From Flavobacterium sp. JAS (GTDB lineage: Bacteria > Bacteroidota > Bacteroidia > Flavobacteriales > Flavobacteriaceae): a stretch of DNA of 64,000 nucleotides. The position numbers were made by a program, and so were the translations under genes. The notes below the pieces were generated by a model. It was not told the origin of the DNA, did no database searches, and was given only the letters and a program-made list of their open reading frames with translations. Each line of letters opens with the position of its first letter. The stretch's first letter is position 1. The stretch lies in NCBI RefSeq assembly GCF_020991455.1, contig NZ_JAJMOX010000016.1, positions 1 to 64,000 on the forward strand. Direction: 5' to 3'. Below are positions 1-8,258 of this stretch, piece by piece.

Positions 1-1
1 A

Positions 2-217
2 GACGAAGCCAAAATTGGTTCTGCAGGATTGGTCATGGCTATTGTTGGCGGTGCATTAATGCCTGTTTTACAAGGCAGTATCCTGGATTGGGGCGGCCCG
101 GGATTTTCAGATGTTCACCTTTTAGGATTCATTCCTGAGGTGAATTTTTCATTTATTTTGCCTTTAATTTGTTTGGCTGTAGTGGCCAATTATGGTCGGG
201 CCACTTTAAAAAAATAG
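2..217 (+). CDS. C-terminal end of a FucP-like sugar:H+ symporter (5' end outside window)
   Basis: The reading frame is open from the first bases of the window to a TAG at 215-217, so this is the last 71 codons of a longer gene. The residues show the end of a major facilitator protein: a GLVMAIVGGALMPVLQG helix typical of the FucP/NagP family, a short loop, then a final membrane helix (FSFILPLICLAVVANYG) and a basic tail. In FucP-type proteins the region corresponds to transmembrane helices 11-12. The family imports L-fucose, N-acetylglucosamine or other hexoses across the inner membrane. Its position just upstream of a locus with a GH95 (fucosidase/L-galactosidase family) fits L-fucose or L-galactose import, but substrate cannot be read from this fragment. 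Confidence 0.8.
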   Translation, partial: DEAKIGSAGLVMAIVGGALMPVLQGSILDWGGPGFSDVHLLGFIPEVNFSFILPLICLAVVANYGRATLKK

Positions 218-520
218 TTCCAAATAAACTTGTAATAAAAAGTTTTTCTTTTTTTAATATTAAGCAATACGAAAGAAGTTTTTTTTTATATCATTATTTT
301 TTTTTTACAATTAGCAAAATTGCGGTTCTCATTGATGACGACAAGTTTCGACTACCAATGGGTTCTGCAATTTTGTTGTTAGTGTATCGCGAGAATTTTA
401 CAATTTATAATGTTAAAGATTACTTCCTTAATAAATTCCAATGAACTTGATACTCTAACCAACTTTAAAAAATTGTAGTTGGGTTACAGAGACTATCATG
501 GAAAGGTATAATGAAAATAA

Positions 521-563
521 AAAAATCCTTATTCTTTGTGTAAATCAATGTAAGGATTTTTTT
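521..563 (+). terminator. Intrinsic terminator
   Basis: A perfect 11-bp inverted repeat (AAAAATCCTTA at 521-531 and TAAGGATTTTT at 551-561) with a 19-base loop and a terminal T run. It lies about 300 bases after the transporter stop and would isolate it from the PUL 1 promoter. Confidence 0.75.
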
Positions 564-683
564 GTTTTCATTGAATCCGTCTGCTGCTAATATTTAATTC
601 TCTGTATTTTTCTTTCTGTTTTATTAGATATTGAATTATCAGATAATGAGATCTATTTTTTTGTTATTGAAAAATATATATAT

Positions 684-745
684 GGATTTTGTTTGTTATT
701 ATAAAAAATGTCATATATTTACCAACCAGACCAAACCAAACCAGT
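684..745 (+). promoter_or_regulatory. PUL 1 promoter, copy 1 of a repeated promoter/leader
   Basis: A TTG (693-695), an 18-base spacer and TATATTTA (714-721) match the Bacteroidota -33/-7 pattern TTG-N(17-23)-TAnnTTTG except for the last base. It is followed at once by an ACCAA/ACCAAA repeat tract (721-743). The block GATTTTG-TTGTTATT-TAAAAAA and the ACCAAA tract recur at 32528 and 35614, and similarity continues into the leader (for example TTACACTAGTTTT here against TTTACTAGTTTTT near 35720). It probably drives the FAD oxidoreductase-SusC-SusD operon. Confidence 0.6.
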
Positions 746-917
746 TTGTGCTAGATTAAATTTTGATAAGCTATATATCTAAGGTTTTTCAATTGTACTG
801 TTACACTAGTTTTACGCAGGATTGGTTTTGGGAGCAGGGCTTTAAATAGTTAGTAAACAAAGGAGATTGCTCTTAATAAATTTGGGAGAATCTAAAAGAA
901 TTCAAAAAATAAATTAC

Positions 918-3197
918 ATGTTAAAAGAAGATTTTAGTGAAGTTTCAAGAAGGAATAAAACCATCAGTACTAAATCAGATCTGGTTGTTGTAGGTGGTGG
1001 ATTGGCAGGTGTATGTTGTGCCATAGCTGCTGCCCGCGATGGAATTTCGGTGACATTAGTCCAGGATAGGCCTGTACTGGGAGGCAACGCATCGAGTGAA
1101 GTGCGATTATGGACCCTGGGAGCTACGTCCCACATGGGCAATAATAATAGATGGGCTCGGGAAGGTGGAATAATTGACGAGATTTTGGTGGAGAACCTGT
1201 ATCGAAATAAGGAAGGGAATACTTTGATTTTTGATACCATATTGCTGGAAAAAGTGATTAATGAAAAGAATATTACTCTTTTATTGAATACTTCTGTATA
1301 TGAGGTTAAGAAATCAAATGCGGCCACAATTAGTCAGGTCATTGGTTTTTGCAGTCAAAATTCAACAACTTACATCTTAAATGCTGGCCTCTTTTGTGAC
1401 GCTTCCGGGGATGGAATTGTTGGATTTCAGGCAGGTGCTGCTTTTAGAATGGGAGCAGAAAGTGAAGCGGAATTTGGTGAGAAATTTGCGCCGGATATCT
1501 CTTATGGAGAATTATTGGGGCATACTATTTATTTTTACAGCAAAAATGTGGGTGTTCCGGTAAAATATGTGGCTCCAGAATTTGCTTTGAAGGATATAAC
1601 AGATATTCCGCGTTATAAGGATATTAGTGATAAAGATTACGGTTGCAGATTATGGTGGTTAGAATATGGTGGCAGAAAAGATACCATACATGAATCGGAA
1701 GATATAAAACTCGAATTATGGAAAGTAGTATATGGGGTTTGGGATTATATTAAAAACTCGGGTGAATTTCCTGATGCTGAAAACTTAACCCTGGAGTGGG
1801 TAGGGACAATTCCTGGTAAACGTGAAAGCAGGCGTTTTGAAGGATTGTATATGATAAAGCAACAAGATATAGTGGAACAAAGGTTGTTTGAAGATGCTGT
1901 TTCGTTTGGAGGATGGGCGGTTGATTTACATCCTGCTGATGGTGTTTATGATTCTCAGCCGGGTTGTACACAATATCATTCAAAAGGCGTGTATCAGATT
2001 CCAATGCGCTCGATGATAAGTAAAAACATTACAAATTTATTTTTGGCAGGAAGGATCATAAGTGCAACACATGTAGCTTTTGGTTCTACAAGAGTTATGG
2101 CTACTTGTGCACTGGGGGCTCAGGCAGTTGGCCTTGGGGCAGCGCAGTGTATTAAAAATAATATATTACCAGCTGATTTAATTGAGGGCGATCAAATAAA
2201 ACTGCTCCAGCAAACTTTAAGTTTAAATGGTCAGAGCATACCTGAAATCCCAATAAATCAAGAACAGAATTTAGCGAGTAAAGCACAAATAGAAGTTTCC
2301 AGTGAATTGGTTTTAGATTCTTTGAGACCAAAGAGAGAATGGAGAAATTTAGATATTAGTGTAGCTCAGCTATTACCTTTAGAATCGAACAAAAGATATA
2401 ATTTTAAGTTTGACTTTTCAGCAATAGAGGATACAACTATCACTGTTCAGCTAAGAACATCCGAGCGTACAGGTTACTATTCACCGGATACCATATTAGA
2501 GAGTAAAGATATAAAACTCTCAGCAGGGGATCAGGAAGTATCGTTTGATTTTGACACTGTACTGGAAAAAGATCAATATGCTTTTATCACTTTTCTAAAA
2601 AATGCAAACGTTTATTATAGAACATCGGCAGATCGATTAACAGGGATACTTTCTTTATTTAATGGTAAAAATAAGGCGGTTAATAATAATGGAAAACAAG
2701 ATCCTCCAAGTAATTCCGGTTTAGATGCCTTTGAATTCTGGATACCAATGAGGCGTCCTAATGGAGAAAATTTAGCATTTTCTATCGAGCCTGCTTTAAA
2801 GGCTTTTTCAAAAGAAAATGTAGTAAATGGTTTTGTCAGGCCTTATTTAAAACCCAATGCATGGGTTGCCGATTTCTCAGATCAAAATCCTTTACTTTCA
2901 CTTAGTTGGGATTCGGTGCAGACCATCAGTGAGATAAAATTGTTTTTTGATACGGATTATGATCATCCCATGGAGTCTTCTCTTATGGGGCATCCGGAAG
3001 ATGTAATTCCGTTTTGTGCAAGAAATATTAAAGTCTTTGATATGCATGGAAATGTTTTATATACCCTTTCAAATAATTATCAGACTATAGTTACTCATAA
3101 GTTTGATTTACCAATCTCAACTTATGGTTTAATTATAGAAATAGAACCTCTCTCAGAGACTACTCCGGTAGCACTCTTTGAAATTCAAATATTTTAA
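918..3197 (+). CDS. FAD-dependent oxidoreductase (FAD_oxidored type) with C-terminal beta-sandwich region
   Basis: About 759 residues. Near the start a dinucleotide-binding Rossmann motif (DLVVVGGGLAGVCCAIAAAR) is followed by PVLGGNASSEVRLW, the signature of the FAD_oxidored family common in Bacteroidota glycan loci. Another FAD-contact block (LFLAGRIISATHVAFGSTR) lies near residue 380. The last 270 residues are beta-rich and end with a region resembling an F5/8-type (discoidin) fold. No signal peptide is visible, so it is probably cytoplasmic or exported by an unrecognised route. The ATG at 918 is preferred over an upstream TTG at 867, whose AGGAG would sit only one base away. It leads an operon with SusC 40 bases downstream. 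The chemical reaction is unknown; oxidation of a released sugar is an inference. A decayed copy of its 5' end lies at 35.84-35.98 kb. Confidence 0.75.
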   Translation: MLKEDFSEVSRRNKTISTKSDLVVVGGGLAGVCCAIAAARDGISVTLVQDRPVLGGNASSEVRLWTLGATSHMGNNNRWAREGGIIDEILVENLYRNKEGNTLIFDTILLEKVINEKNITLLLNTSVYEVKKSNAATISQVIGFCSQNSTTYILNAGLFCDASGDGIVGFQAGAAFRMGAESEAEFGEKFAPDISYGELLGHTIYFYSKNVGVPVKYVAPEFALKDITDIPRYKDISDKDYGCRLWWLEYGGRKDTIHESEDIKLELWKVVYGVWDYIKNSGEFPDAENLTLEWVGTIPGKRESRRFEGLYMIKQQDIVEQRLFEDAVSFGGWAVDLHPADGVYDSQPGCTQYHSKGVYQIPMRSMISKNITNLFLAGRIISATHVAFGSTRVMATCALGAQAVGLGAAQCIKNNILPADLIEGDQIKLLQQTLSLNGQSIPEIPINQEQNLASKAQIEVSSELVLDSLRPKREWRNLDISVAQLLPLESNKRYNFKFDFSAIEDTTITVQLRTSERTGYYSPDTILESKDIKLSAGDQEVSFDFDTVLEKDQYAFITFLKNANVYYRTSADRLTGILSLFNGKNKAVNNNGKQDPPSNSGLDAFEFWIPMRRPNGENLAFSIEPALKAFSKENVVNGFVRPYLKPNAWVADFSDQNPLLSLSWDSVQTISEIKLFFDTDYDHPMESSLMGHPEDVIPFCARNIKVFDMHGNVLYTLSNNYQTIVTHKFDLPISTYGLIIEIEPLSETTPVALFEIQIF

Positions 3198-3237
3198 TGC
3201 AAAAGATTTAATTACTAACTAACTCAACCAAATAAAA

Positions 3238-6200
3238 ATGAATAAACTTAAGTTACTGTTTTTGGCACTATTTATTTGCCAAATTGGATTCTCGCAACAA
3301 TCTTCTGTTTCAGGAGTTGTTTTGGATCAGAATAAATTGCCTATTGTAGGGGCTAGTGTTTTAGTTAAAGGCACAAAGAAAGGTACGTCAACGGATTTTG
3401 ATGGAAATTTTTCTATCAATTTAGGACAAGGAGAAAAAATTATTCAAATTTCGTCTATTGGATTTGTTACACAAGAATTTAATGTTACAGCAAATTCTAA
3501 AATAAGTGCAATACTTAAGGACGACGTTTCAAAATTGAATGAAGTTGTAGTGGTGGGTTACGGTACCCAGAAGGTAAAGGATATAACAGGTTCTGTGTCG
3601 GTGTTGGACGGGGCTGCGATAGAAGCTAAAAAAACAGTGCAAGTCTCAACTGCTTTACAAGGGGCAATACCAGGTGTTTTTGTTTCAAGGAGCTCTGGCA
3701 GGCCTGGTTCATCAGCAACCATCTTAATTAGAGGAGTTACGTCCTTGGGTGATTCTTCTCCTTTGGTATTGATAGATGGAGTACCAGGTGGAATTGATGA
3801 TGTTAATGCTGACGATATTCAAAGTATGTCTGTTTTGAAAGATGCGGCCGCGGCGGCTATCTATGGATCCAGAGCTGCAGCGGGAGTAATATTGATCACG
3901 ACCAAACGAGCTAAGGATGGTAAGGCAACTTTATCCTATAGTGTAGATTCGGGGTTTCAAATACTAGGGAAGCTGCCCGAATTTGCTGATGCGACAACCT
4001 ATATGGCCTACAATAATCAAATGAGAATTAACGACGGGCAGACCCCTACCTATACACAGGATTATATTGATAATTATTACAAAAACAACGCCTTGAATCC
4101 TGATGCCTATCCCAATACAAATTGGAATAAGACTTTTTTCAAAACTAGTGCATTACAAACAAGGCACAGTTTGTCGATGTCAATCGGATCAGAGAAACTC
4201 AAATCAAACGCATCTATTAATTGGATTGAGCAAGCATCACTCACACCCAATAACAATTACAAAAGATTAAATTTAAGATTAAATAACAATTATGCCTTTA
4301 CAGAAAAAGTATCAGGAATTTTTGATATTAATTATAAAAGATCAATTAAAAGAAGTCCTGCGCAAGCAACTGATGATATTTATGGTGTATACAGAATAGC
4401 GCCTATATGGGATGACTATTATCAGGATGGTCGTTATGCCCCGGGAAGAAGTGGCGAAAATCCAGTGGCAACAGCAATTGAAGGAGGAAATGTAGACGGG
4501 ACGTTTAATGTTTTGGGGGCTAGAATGGGACTTGAATTTGAACCTATAAAAAGATTGAAATTAAGAGCAATTGTAGCTCCAACTATTGGTTTTGACAGAG
4601 AGACAAATTTTACAAAAATTGTTCAATATACCGATGTTTTAGATCCTACTCAGGTTATTGCTACTTCAGCACAAACTGTAAATACACTTAGAGAAGAGAG
4701 TAATAACAGTGAGACGCTAAATATCCAGGCAACTGCAAATTATGATTTTAAATTTAAAGAGAATAAATTTGAATTTTTAGCTGGTTTTGAAGATAACAGA
4801 AATAAAACAGAAGGATTAACGCTAGGAAGAGATGGCTATTTATTTCCTGACTATACTTTAATAGATTCAGGTTCACAAGCAATTCAAACTACAAAGGGTT
4901 ATGCCTCCGAAACGGCTCTTAGATCTTATTTTGGAAGGATAGCTTATAATTTTAAAGATAAATATCATCTTCAAATTAATGGACGTTATGATGGATCATC
5001 TCGTTTTGCCGCTGATTATCGTTGGGGATTTTTTCCATCAGTTGCCGGTGGATGGACAGTATCTGAAGAGCCCTTTGCTAAAAAGATTTTAGGGGATACT
5101 TATTTAAAAATTAGGGGATCCTGGGGTAAGTTAGGAAATCAAAAAATAAGTAATAATAGTTATCCTTATATTTCATCAGTTACTTTAGGTAACAACTTGT
5201 TCTATGATAATGGAGTGATTAAGACTTTAACAACAGGTGATATCAGGACTTTAAATATGGAAGACTTATCATGGGAAACAACGGAGTCCTATAATTTAGG
5301 TCTTGATTTAAAATTATTTCGAGACAGATTAGGCATTACTGCCGAAGGTTATAAGAAAAACACACATGATTTATTGAGGTCTATTCCAATTCTTTCTTAC
5401 ATAGGTTTAAATGCATCACCACAGAATGTTGCAGAAATAGAGACATACGGATGGGATTTAGGATTAAGCTGGAGAGATAAAGTAGGTGAACTCAAATATC
5501 ATATAGAAGCTAATGTGTCTGATAGTAAAACCGATGTAGTGGATTTAAAAGGAACAAAAGATTTAGGTGATAAAGCATTACTTGAAGGTCAGGAATTTGA
5601 AGTGTATTATGGATATAAATCTTTAGGATTTTTAAGTCAGCAAGATTTAGATAATAAAGTTGCACTAGTTAGCGGAACGGAAAAACCCGGTGATATGCGC
5701 TATGAGGACATAAGTGGTCCCATGGGAGTTCCTGATGGGAAAATAACGGGAGATGATAAGGTACCTTTGAAAAGTTCTACCCCGCATTACGTTTACGGAG
5801 GAACTATTGGTATTGATTATAAAAATTTTGATTTTAATGCTTCATTTCAAGGTGTTGGAAAACAAACACGTTATTATACAAGTTTTATGGTGAGGCCTTT
5901 TTTAGCTAGCACAGGTAATGTTCCAATAGATGTAGTTGGAAATACATGGACCCCTGATAATCCTAATGCAAAATATCCCCGCTTAACAGATCAGAATGCA
6001 AGTGCCAATTACAGATTATCAGATTATTGGTTAAGGACAGCTAGCTATTTTAGAATTTCAAATATAACCATAGGTTATACGCTACCTAAAGAGGTGATCA
6101 AAAATATTGGGTTGTCCAGTATTAGGCTTTATGCAACAGGCACCGATGTATTTCTTTCAACAAAATTCCCAAAAGGCTTTGATCCTGAGATTAAGGAAGT

Positions 6201-6252
6201 TGAATCACCAATTACCAGTACTTATTTATTAGGATTAGATGTTAAATTTTAA
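3238..6252 (+). CDS. SusC-like TonB-dependent outer-membrane receptor (PUL 1)
   Basis: 1004 residues, the usual SusC length. A signal peptide (MNKLKLLFLALFICQIGFSQ) is followed by a carboxypeptidase-regulatory-like domain (about 22-100; GKPI-like VVLDQNKLPIVGASV, then GTSTDFDGNFS), a TonB-box-like NEVVVVGYGTQK segment, the plug domain with SusC motif YGSRAAAGVILITTK (about 205-220), and a long beta-barrel ending in the aromatic LLGLDVKF. SusC proteins form the pore that imports oligosaccharides with TonB energy, capped by the lipoprotein SusD. The SusD partner starts 12 bases after the stop. The ligand cannot be read from the sequence; neighbouring enzymes suggest a galactose/fucose-type glycan. 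Confidence 0.95.
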   Translation: MNKLKLLFLALFICQIGFSQQSSVSGVVLDQNKLPIVGASVLVKGTKKGTSTDFDGNFSINLGQGEKIIQISSIGFVTQEFNVTANSKISAILKDDVSKLNEVVVVGYGTQKVKDITGSVSVLDGAAIEAKKTVQVSTALQGAIPGVFVSRSSGRPGSSATILIRGVTSLGDSSPLVLIDGVPGGIDDVNADDIQSMSVLKDAAAAAIYGSRAAAGVILITTKRAKDGKATLSYSVDSGFQILGKLPEFADATTYMAYNNQMRINDGQTPTYTQDYIDNYYKNNALNPDAYPNTNWNKTFFKTSALQTRHSLSMSIGSEKLKSNASINWIEQASLTPNNNYKRLNLRLNNNYAFTEKVSGIFDINYKRSIKRSPAQATDDIYGVYRIAPIWDDYYQDGRYAPGRSGENPVATAIEGGNVDGTFNVLGARMGLEFEPIKRLKLRAIVAPTIGFDRETNFTKIVQYTDVLDPTQVIATSAQTVNTLREESNNSETLNIQATANYDFKFKENKFEFLAGFEDNRNKTEGLTLGRDGYLFPDYTLIDSGSQAIQTTKGYASETALRSYFGRIAYNFKDKYHLQINGRYDGSSRFAADYRWGFFPSVAGGWTVSEEPFAKKILGDTYLKIRGSWGKLGNQKISNNSYPYISSVTLGNNLFYDNGVIKTLTTGDIRTLNMEDLSWETTESYNLGLDLKLFRDRLGITAEGYKKNTHDLLRSIPILSYIGLNASPQNVAEIETYGWDLGLSWRDKVGELKYHIEANVSDSKTDVVDLKGTKDLGDKALLEGQEFEVYYGYKSLGFLSQQDLDNKVALVSGTEKPGDMRYEDISGPMGVPDGKITGDDKVPLKSSTPHYVYGGTIGIDYKNFDFNASFQGVGKQTRYYTSFMVRPFLASTGNVPIDVVGNTWTPDNPNAKYPRLTDQNASANYRLSDYWLRTASYFRISNITIGYTLPKEVIKNIGLSSIRLYATGTDVFLSTKFPKGFDPEIKEVESPITSTYLLGLDVKF

Positions 6253-6264
6253 AACAGACTTAAA

Positions 6265-7923
6265 ATGAAAAAATATATAAATAAACTAGTTGTTCTAGTT
6301 GTAATTCTGGCAGTAGTTTCTTGTGATAATTTAGATCGTTTTCCTTTAGATAACCCTAGTTCAAAGACTTTTTTCTCGAATCAATTGGAAATGGAAACTG
6401 CCGTAAACAGATTGTATACATCAATATTTTTTGAAAAGGATAATGAGCGATGGGGAGATAACGAATGGAACCGTTCACTAAATGGAAATACTTTTTTAGC
6501 AGGTACCAACACCTCACAAACCTTTGACTTTTCTAATGGTTGGTCAAATTCATATACTGCAGTAAACAGAGCTAATGTAATATTAGAGAACATAGATAAC
6601 CCAAAGGATTATAAAGCAGGTGTTAGGAATCGTATTGAGGGAGAAGCAAAGTTTACAAGGGCATATAACTATGCCTTGCTTGCTATTAGGTTTAAAGATG
6701 TACCCCTTATAACCAAGACAATTTCTACTGATGAAGCTTTGAATGTTGTTCAATCTCCACAGGCTGAGGTCCTTGATTTTGTATTTAAAGATTTAGATGA
6801 TGCTATTGGTTTATTACCTGAGTCCTATTCTGGTGTACAACGAATCACTAAAGGAGCTGCCTTAGCACTAAAGGCAAGAATTGCACTTTATACAAAACGT
6901 TATGCAGAAGCTGCTGCTGCAGCAAAACAAATTATGGATGCCAAAAAATACGCACTATATCCATCGTACAGGGATTTATTTTTAGCAGCGGGGCAAACCA
7001 GTAAAGAGATTGTATTTAGTCTACCGCGTTCGTTAACATTTGCTGTGACGTATAATATTCAATATGATATTTCAAGATTGACGGGTGGGTACGCATCAAA
7101 TATTCCAATGATCTCTTTGGTGGATAGTTTTGAGTGCACTGATGGATTGACAATTGACAAATCCCCTTTATATAATGTAGCAAAACCATTTGATAACAGG
7201 GATCCCCGATTAAGGGCTTCACTGGTAGTTCCAGGAGATCCATGGCTAGGGTACGTTTATAACAGCAGACCAAGTGCGACACAAACCATAAGATTGTCAG
7301 ATAATAAATTAATCAGTAATCAGGATAGTCCATCGGTTAATACTTTTCCAAGTTATACGGGTTTATTAAAAAAGAAAGGAATTCCAAATGACCCTGCCAT
7401 TAATTGGAAAAGTCAGGACCTTGATTATGTTCTTATTCGCTATGCAGAGGTATTATTAACCTACGCAGAGGCAAAAATAGAATTAAATGAAATAGATCAA
7501 ACAGTTTTAGACGCAATCAACGCAGTTAGGGCCAGAGCATATGGTGTAGCTATAGGTAATACGTCAGGTTACCCTGCACTTACCACCACTAATCAATCTG
7601 AATTAAGACGATATCTTAGAAGAGAAAGACGTGTTGAATTTTGTTTTGAAGGCTTACGTTATCGTGATATTCTGCGTTGGGGAATTGCAAATGAAGTCTT
7701 TAATAAAAGTTTATACGGTTATCCGAAAACTGAAACTGCGGGATGGCCTATTGGGGGGACTCCAACATTTGATGCAAATGATATCCCAAATTACTCTGCA
7801 TTTGCATCTAATTTGAATGTCATATATACTACCTTTTTTGACCCTGAAAAGCACTATTTATGGGCAATACCATATGGAGAATTTACTATTAATAATACAT
7901 TAAAGCAGAACCCTAAATACTAG
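6265..7923 (+). CDS. SusD/RagB-like glycan-binding lipoprotein (PUL 1)
   Basis: 552 residues. It begins with a lipoprotein signal peptide (VVILAVVSC lipobox, lipidated Cys near residue 20), then the SusD-like N-terminal region (FPLDNPSSKTFFSN, ETAVNRLY) and TPR-type helices (RIEGEAKFTRAYNYALLAIRF), and ends with the conserved RagB block RRERRVEFCFEGLRYRDILRWG and a C-terminal WAIPYGEFTINN-like segment. SusD proteins sit on the cell surface and close over the SusC pore after binding glycan. The 12-base gap to SusC indicates co-translation. A perfect palindrome directly after the gene probably ends or trims this transcript. Confidence 0.95.
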   Translation: MKKYINKLVVLVVILAVVSCDNLDRFPLDNPSSKTFFSNQLEMETAVNRLYTSIFFEKDNERWGDNEWNRSLNGNTFLAGTNTSQTFDFSNGWSNSYTAVNRANVILENIDNPKDYKAGVRNRIEGEAKFTRAYNYALLAIRFKDVPLITKTISTDEALNVVQSPQAEVLDFVFKDLDDAIGLLPESYSGVQRITKGAALALKARIALYTKRYAEAAAAAKQIMDAKKYALYPSYRDLFLAAGQTSKEIVFSLPRSLTFAVTYNIQYDISRLTGGYASNIPMISLVDSFECTDGLTIDKSPLYNVAKPFDNRDPRLRASLVVPGDPWLGYVYNSRPSATQTIRLSDNKLISNQDSPSVNTFPSYTGLLKKKGIPNDPAINWKSQDLDYVLIRYAEVLLTYAEAKIELNEIDQTVLDAINAVRARAYGVAIGNTSGYPALTTTNQSELRRYLRRERRVEFCFEGLRYRDILRWGIANEVFNKSLYGYPKTETAGWPIGGTPTFDANDIPNYSAFASNLNVIYTTFFDPEKHYLWAIPYGEFTINNTLKQNPKY

Positions 7924-7941
7924 TTTAAATTTAGGTACTAA

Positions 7942-7971
7942 AAGACCTGTTCCTTATAAGGAACAGGTCTT
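7942..7971 (+). terminator. Perfect 30-base palindrome after SusD
   Basis: AAGACCTGTTCCTTA is followed immediately by its exact reverse complement, giving a 15-bp stem without spacer bases. No T run follows, so it may act as a 3' stabilising/processing hairpin rather than a classic terminator; such a hairpin between SusD and enzyme genes would let SusCD be expressed more strongly than the enzymes. Confidence 0.6.
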
Positions 7972-8258
7972 ACAACTACTTAGAGCGCTTTTAAATTAAA
8001 AGAGATGAGTTTATTTTTAACATTGGATTACTTTTTTAAGTCCACTATGATTTTGGTGCAGCGCCGCAATCTTAGGGCAATACAGCTGTAAAGAATTTGA
8101 CAAAAAAGCATACACGATACTCTGTGTTATGCTTGAAGAATTTGGAGGGTAAGCCCACAAGTAAAGGTTGAATGGATGATGTGCAGCGGCCTTTTAAAAA
8201 TAAGGGCAGCCAGAGAAAGTATCTGAAACAAAATACACAGAAAACCATAATAAATGAA
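7972..8258 (+). other. Intergenic leader before the GH9-like gene
   Basis: With the palindrome this makes a 335-base gap. An imperfect inverted repeat lies near 8104-8135 (AAGCATACAC against GTGTTATGCTT, one bulge). No clear -7 box or gene was found. Confidence 0.4.

Larger units (their letters stand above)
218..917. other. Intergenic region with terminator and PUL 1 promoter/leader
   Basis: 700 bases without a convincing gene. It holds the terminator at 521-563 and the promoter plus long leader beginning near 684 (both listed separately). The stretch 218-520 is AT-rich with several homopolymer T runs; an open frame at 169-444 overlaps the end of the transporter, has no recognisable family and is not accepted. 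The leader between the predicted transcription start (about 728) and the ATG at 918 is roughly 190 bases, long enough to host regulation. Parts of it are repeated at 32.5 and 35.6 kb. Confidence 0.6.

Noticed and set aside
169-444. 91-codon frame after the transporter fragment
   Set aside because: Overlaps the end of the transporter gene and has AT-rich, unstructured content.
721-743. ACCAAA tract as a CRISPR or satellite repeat
   Set aside because: Too short and no spacers; it is part of a promoter/leader found in three places.
867-917. TTG start at 867 for the FAD oxidoreductase
   Set aside because: AGGAG sits one base from the TTG, an impossible spacing; the ATG at 918 fits and similarity with the relic begins near there.
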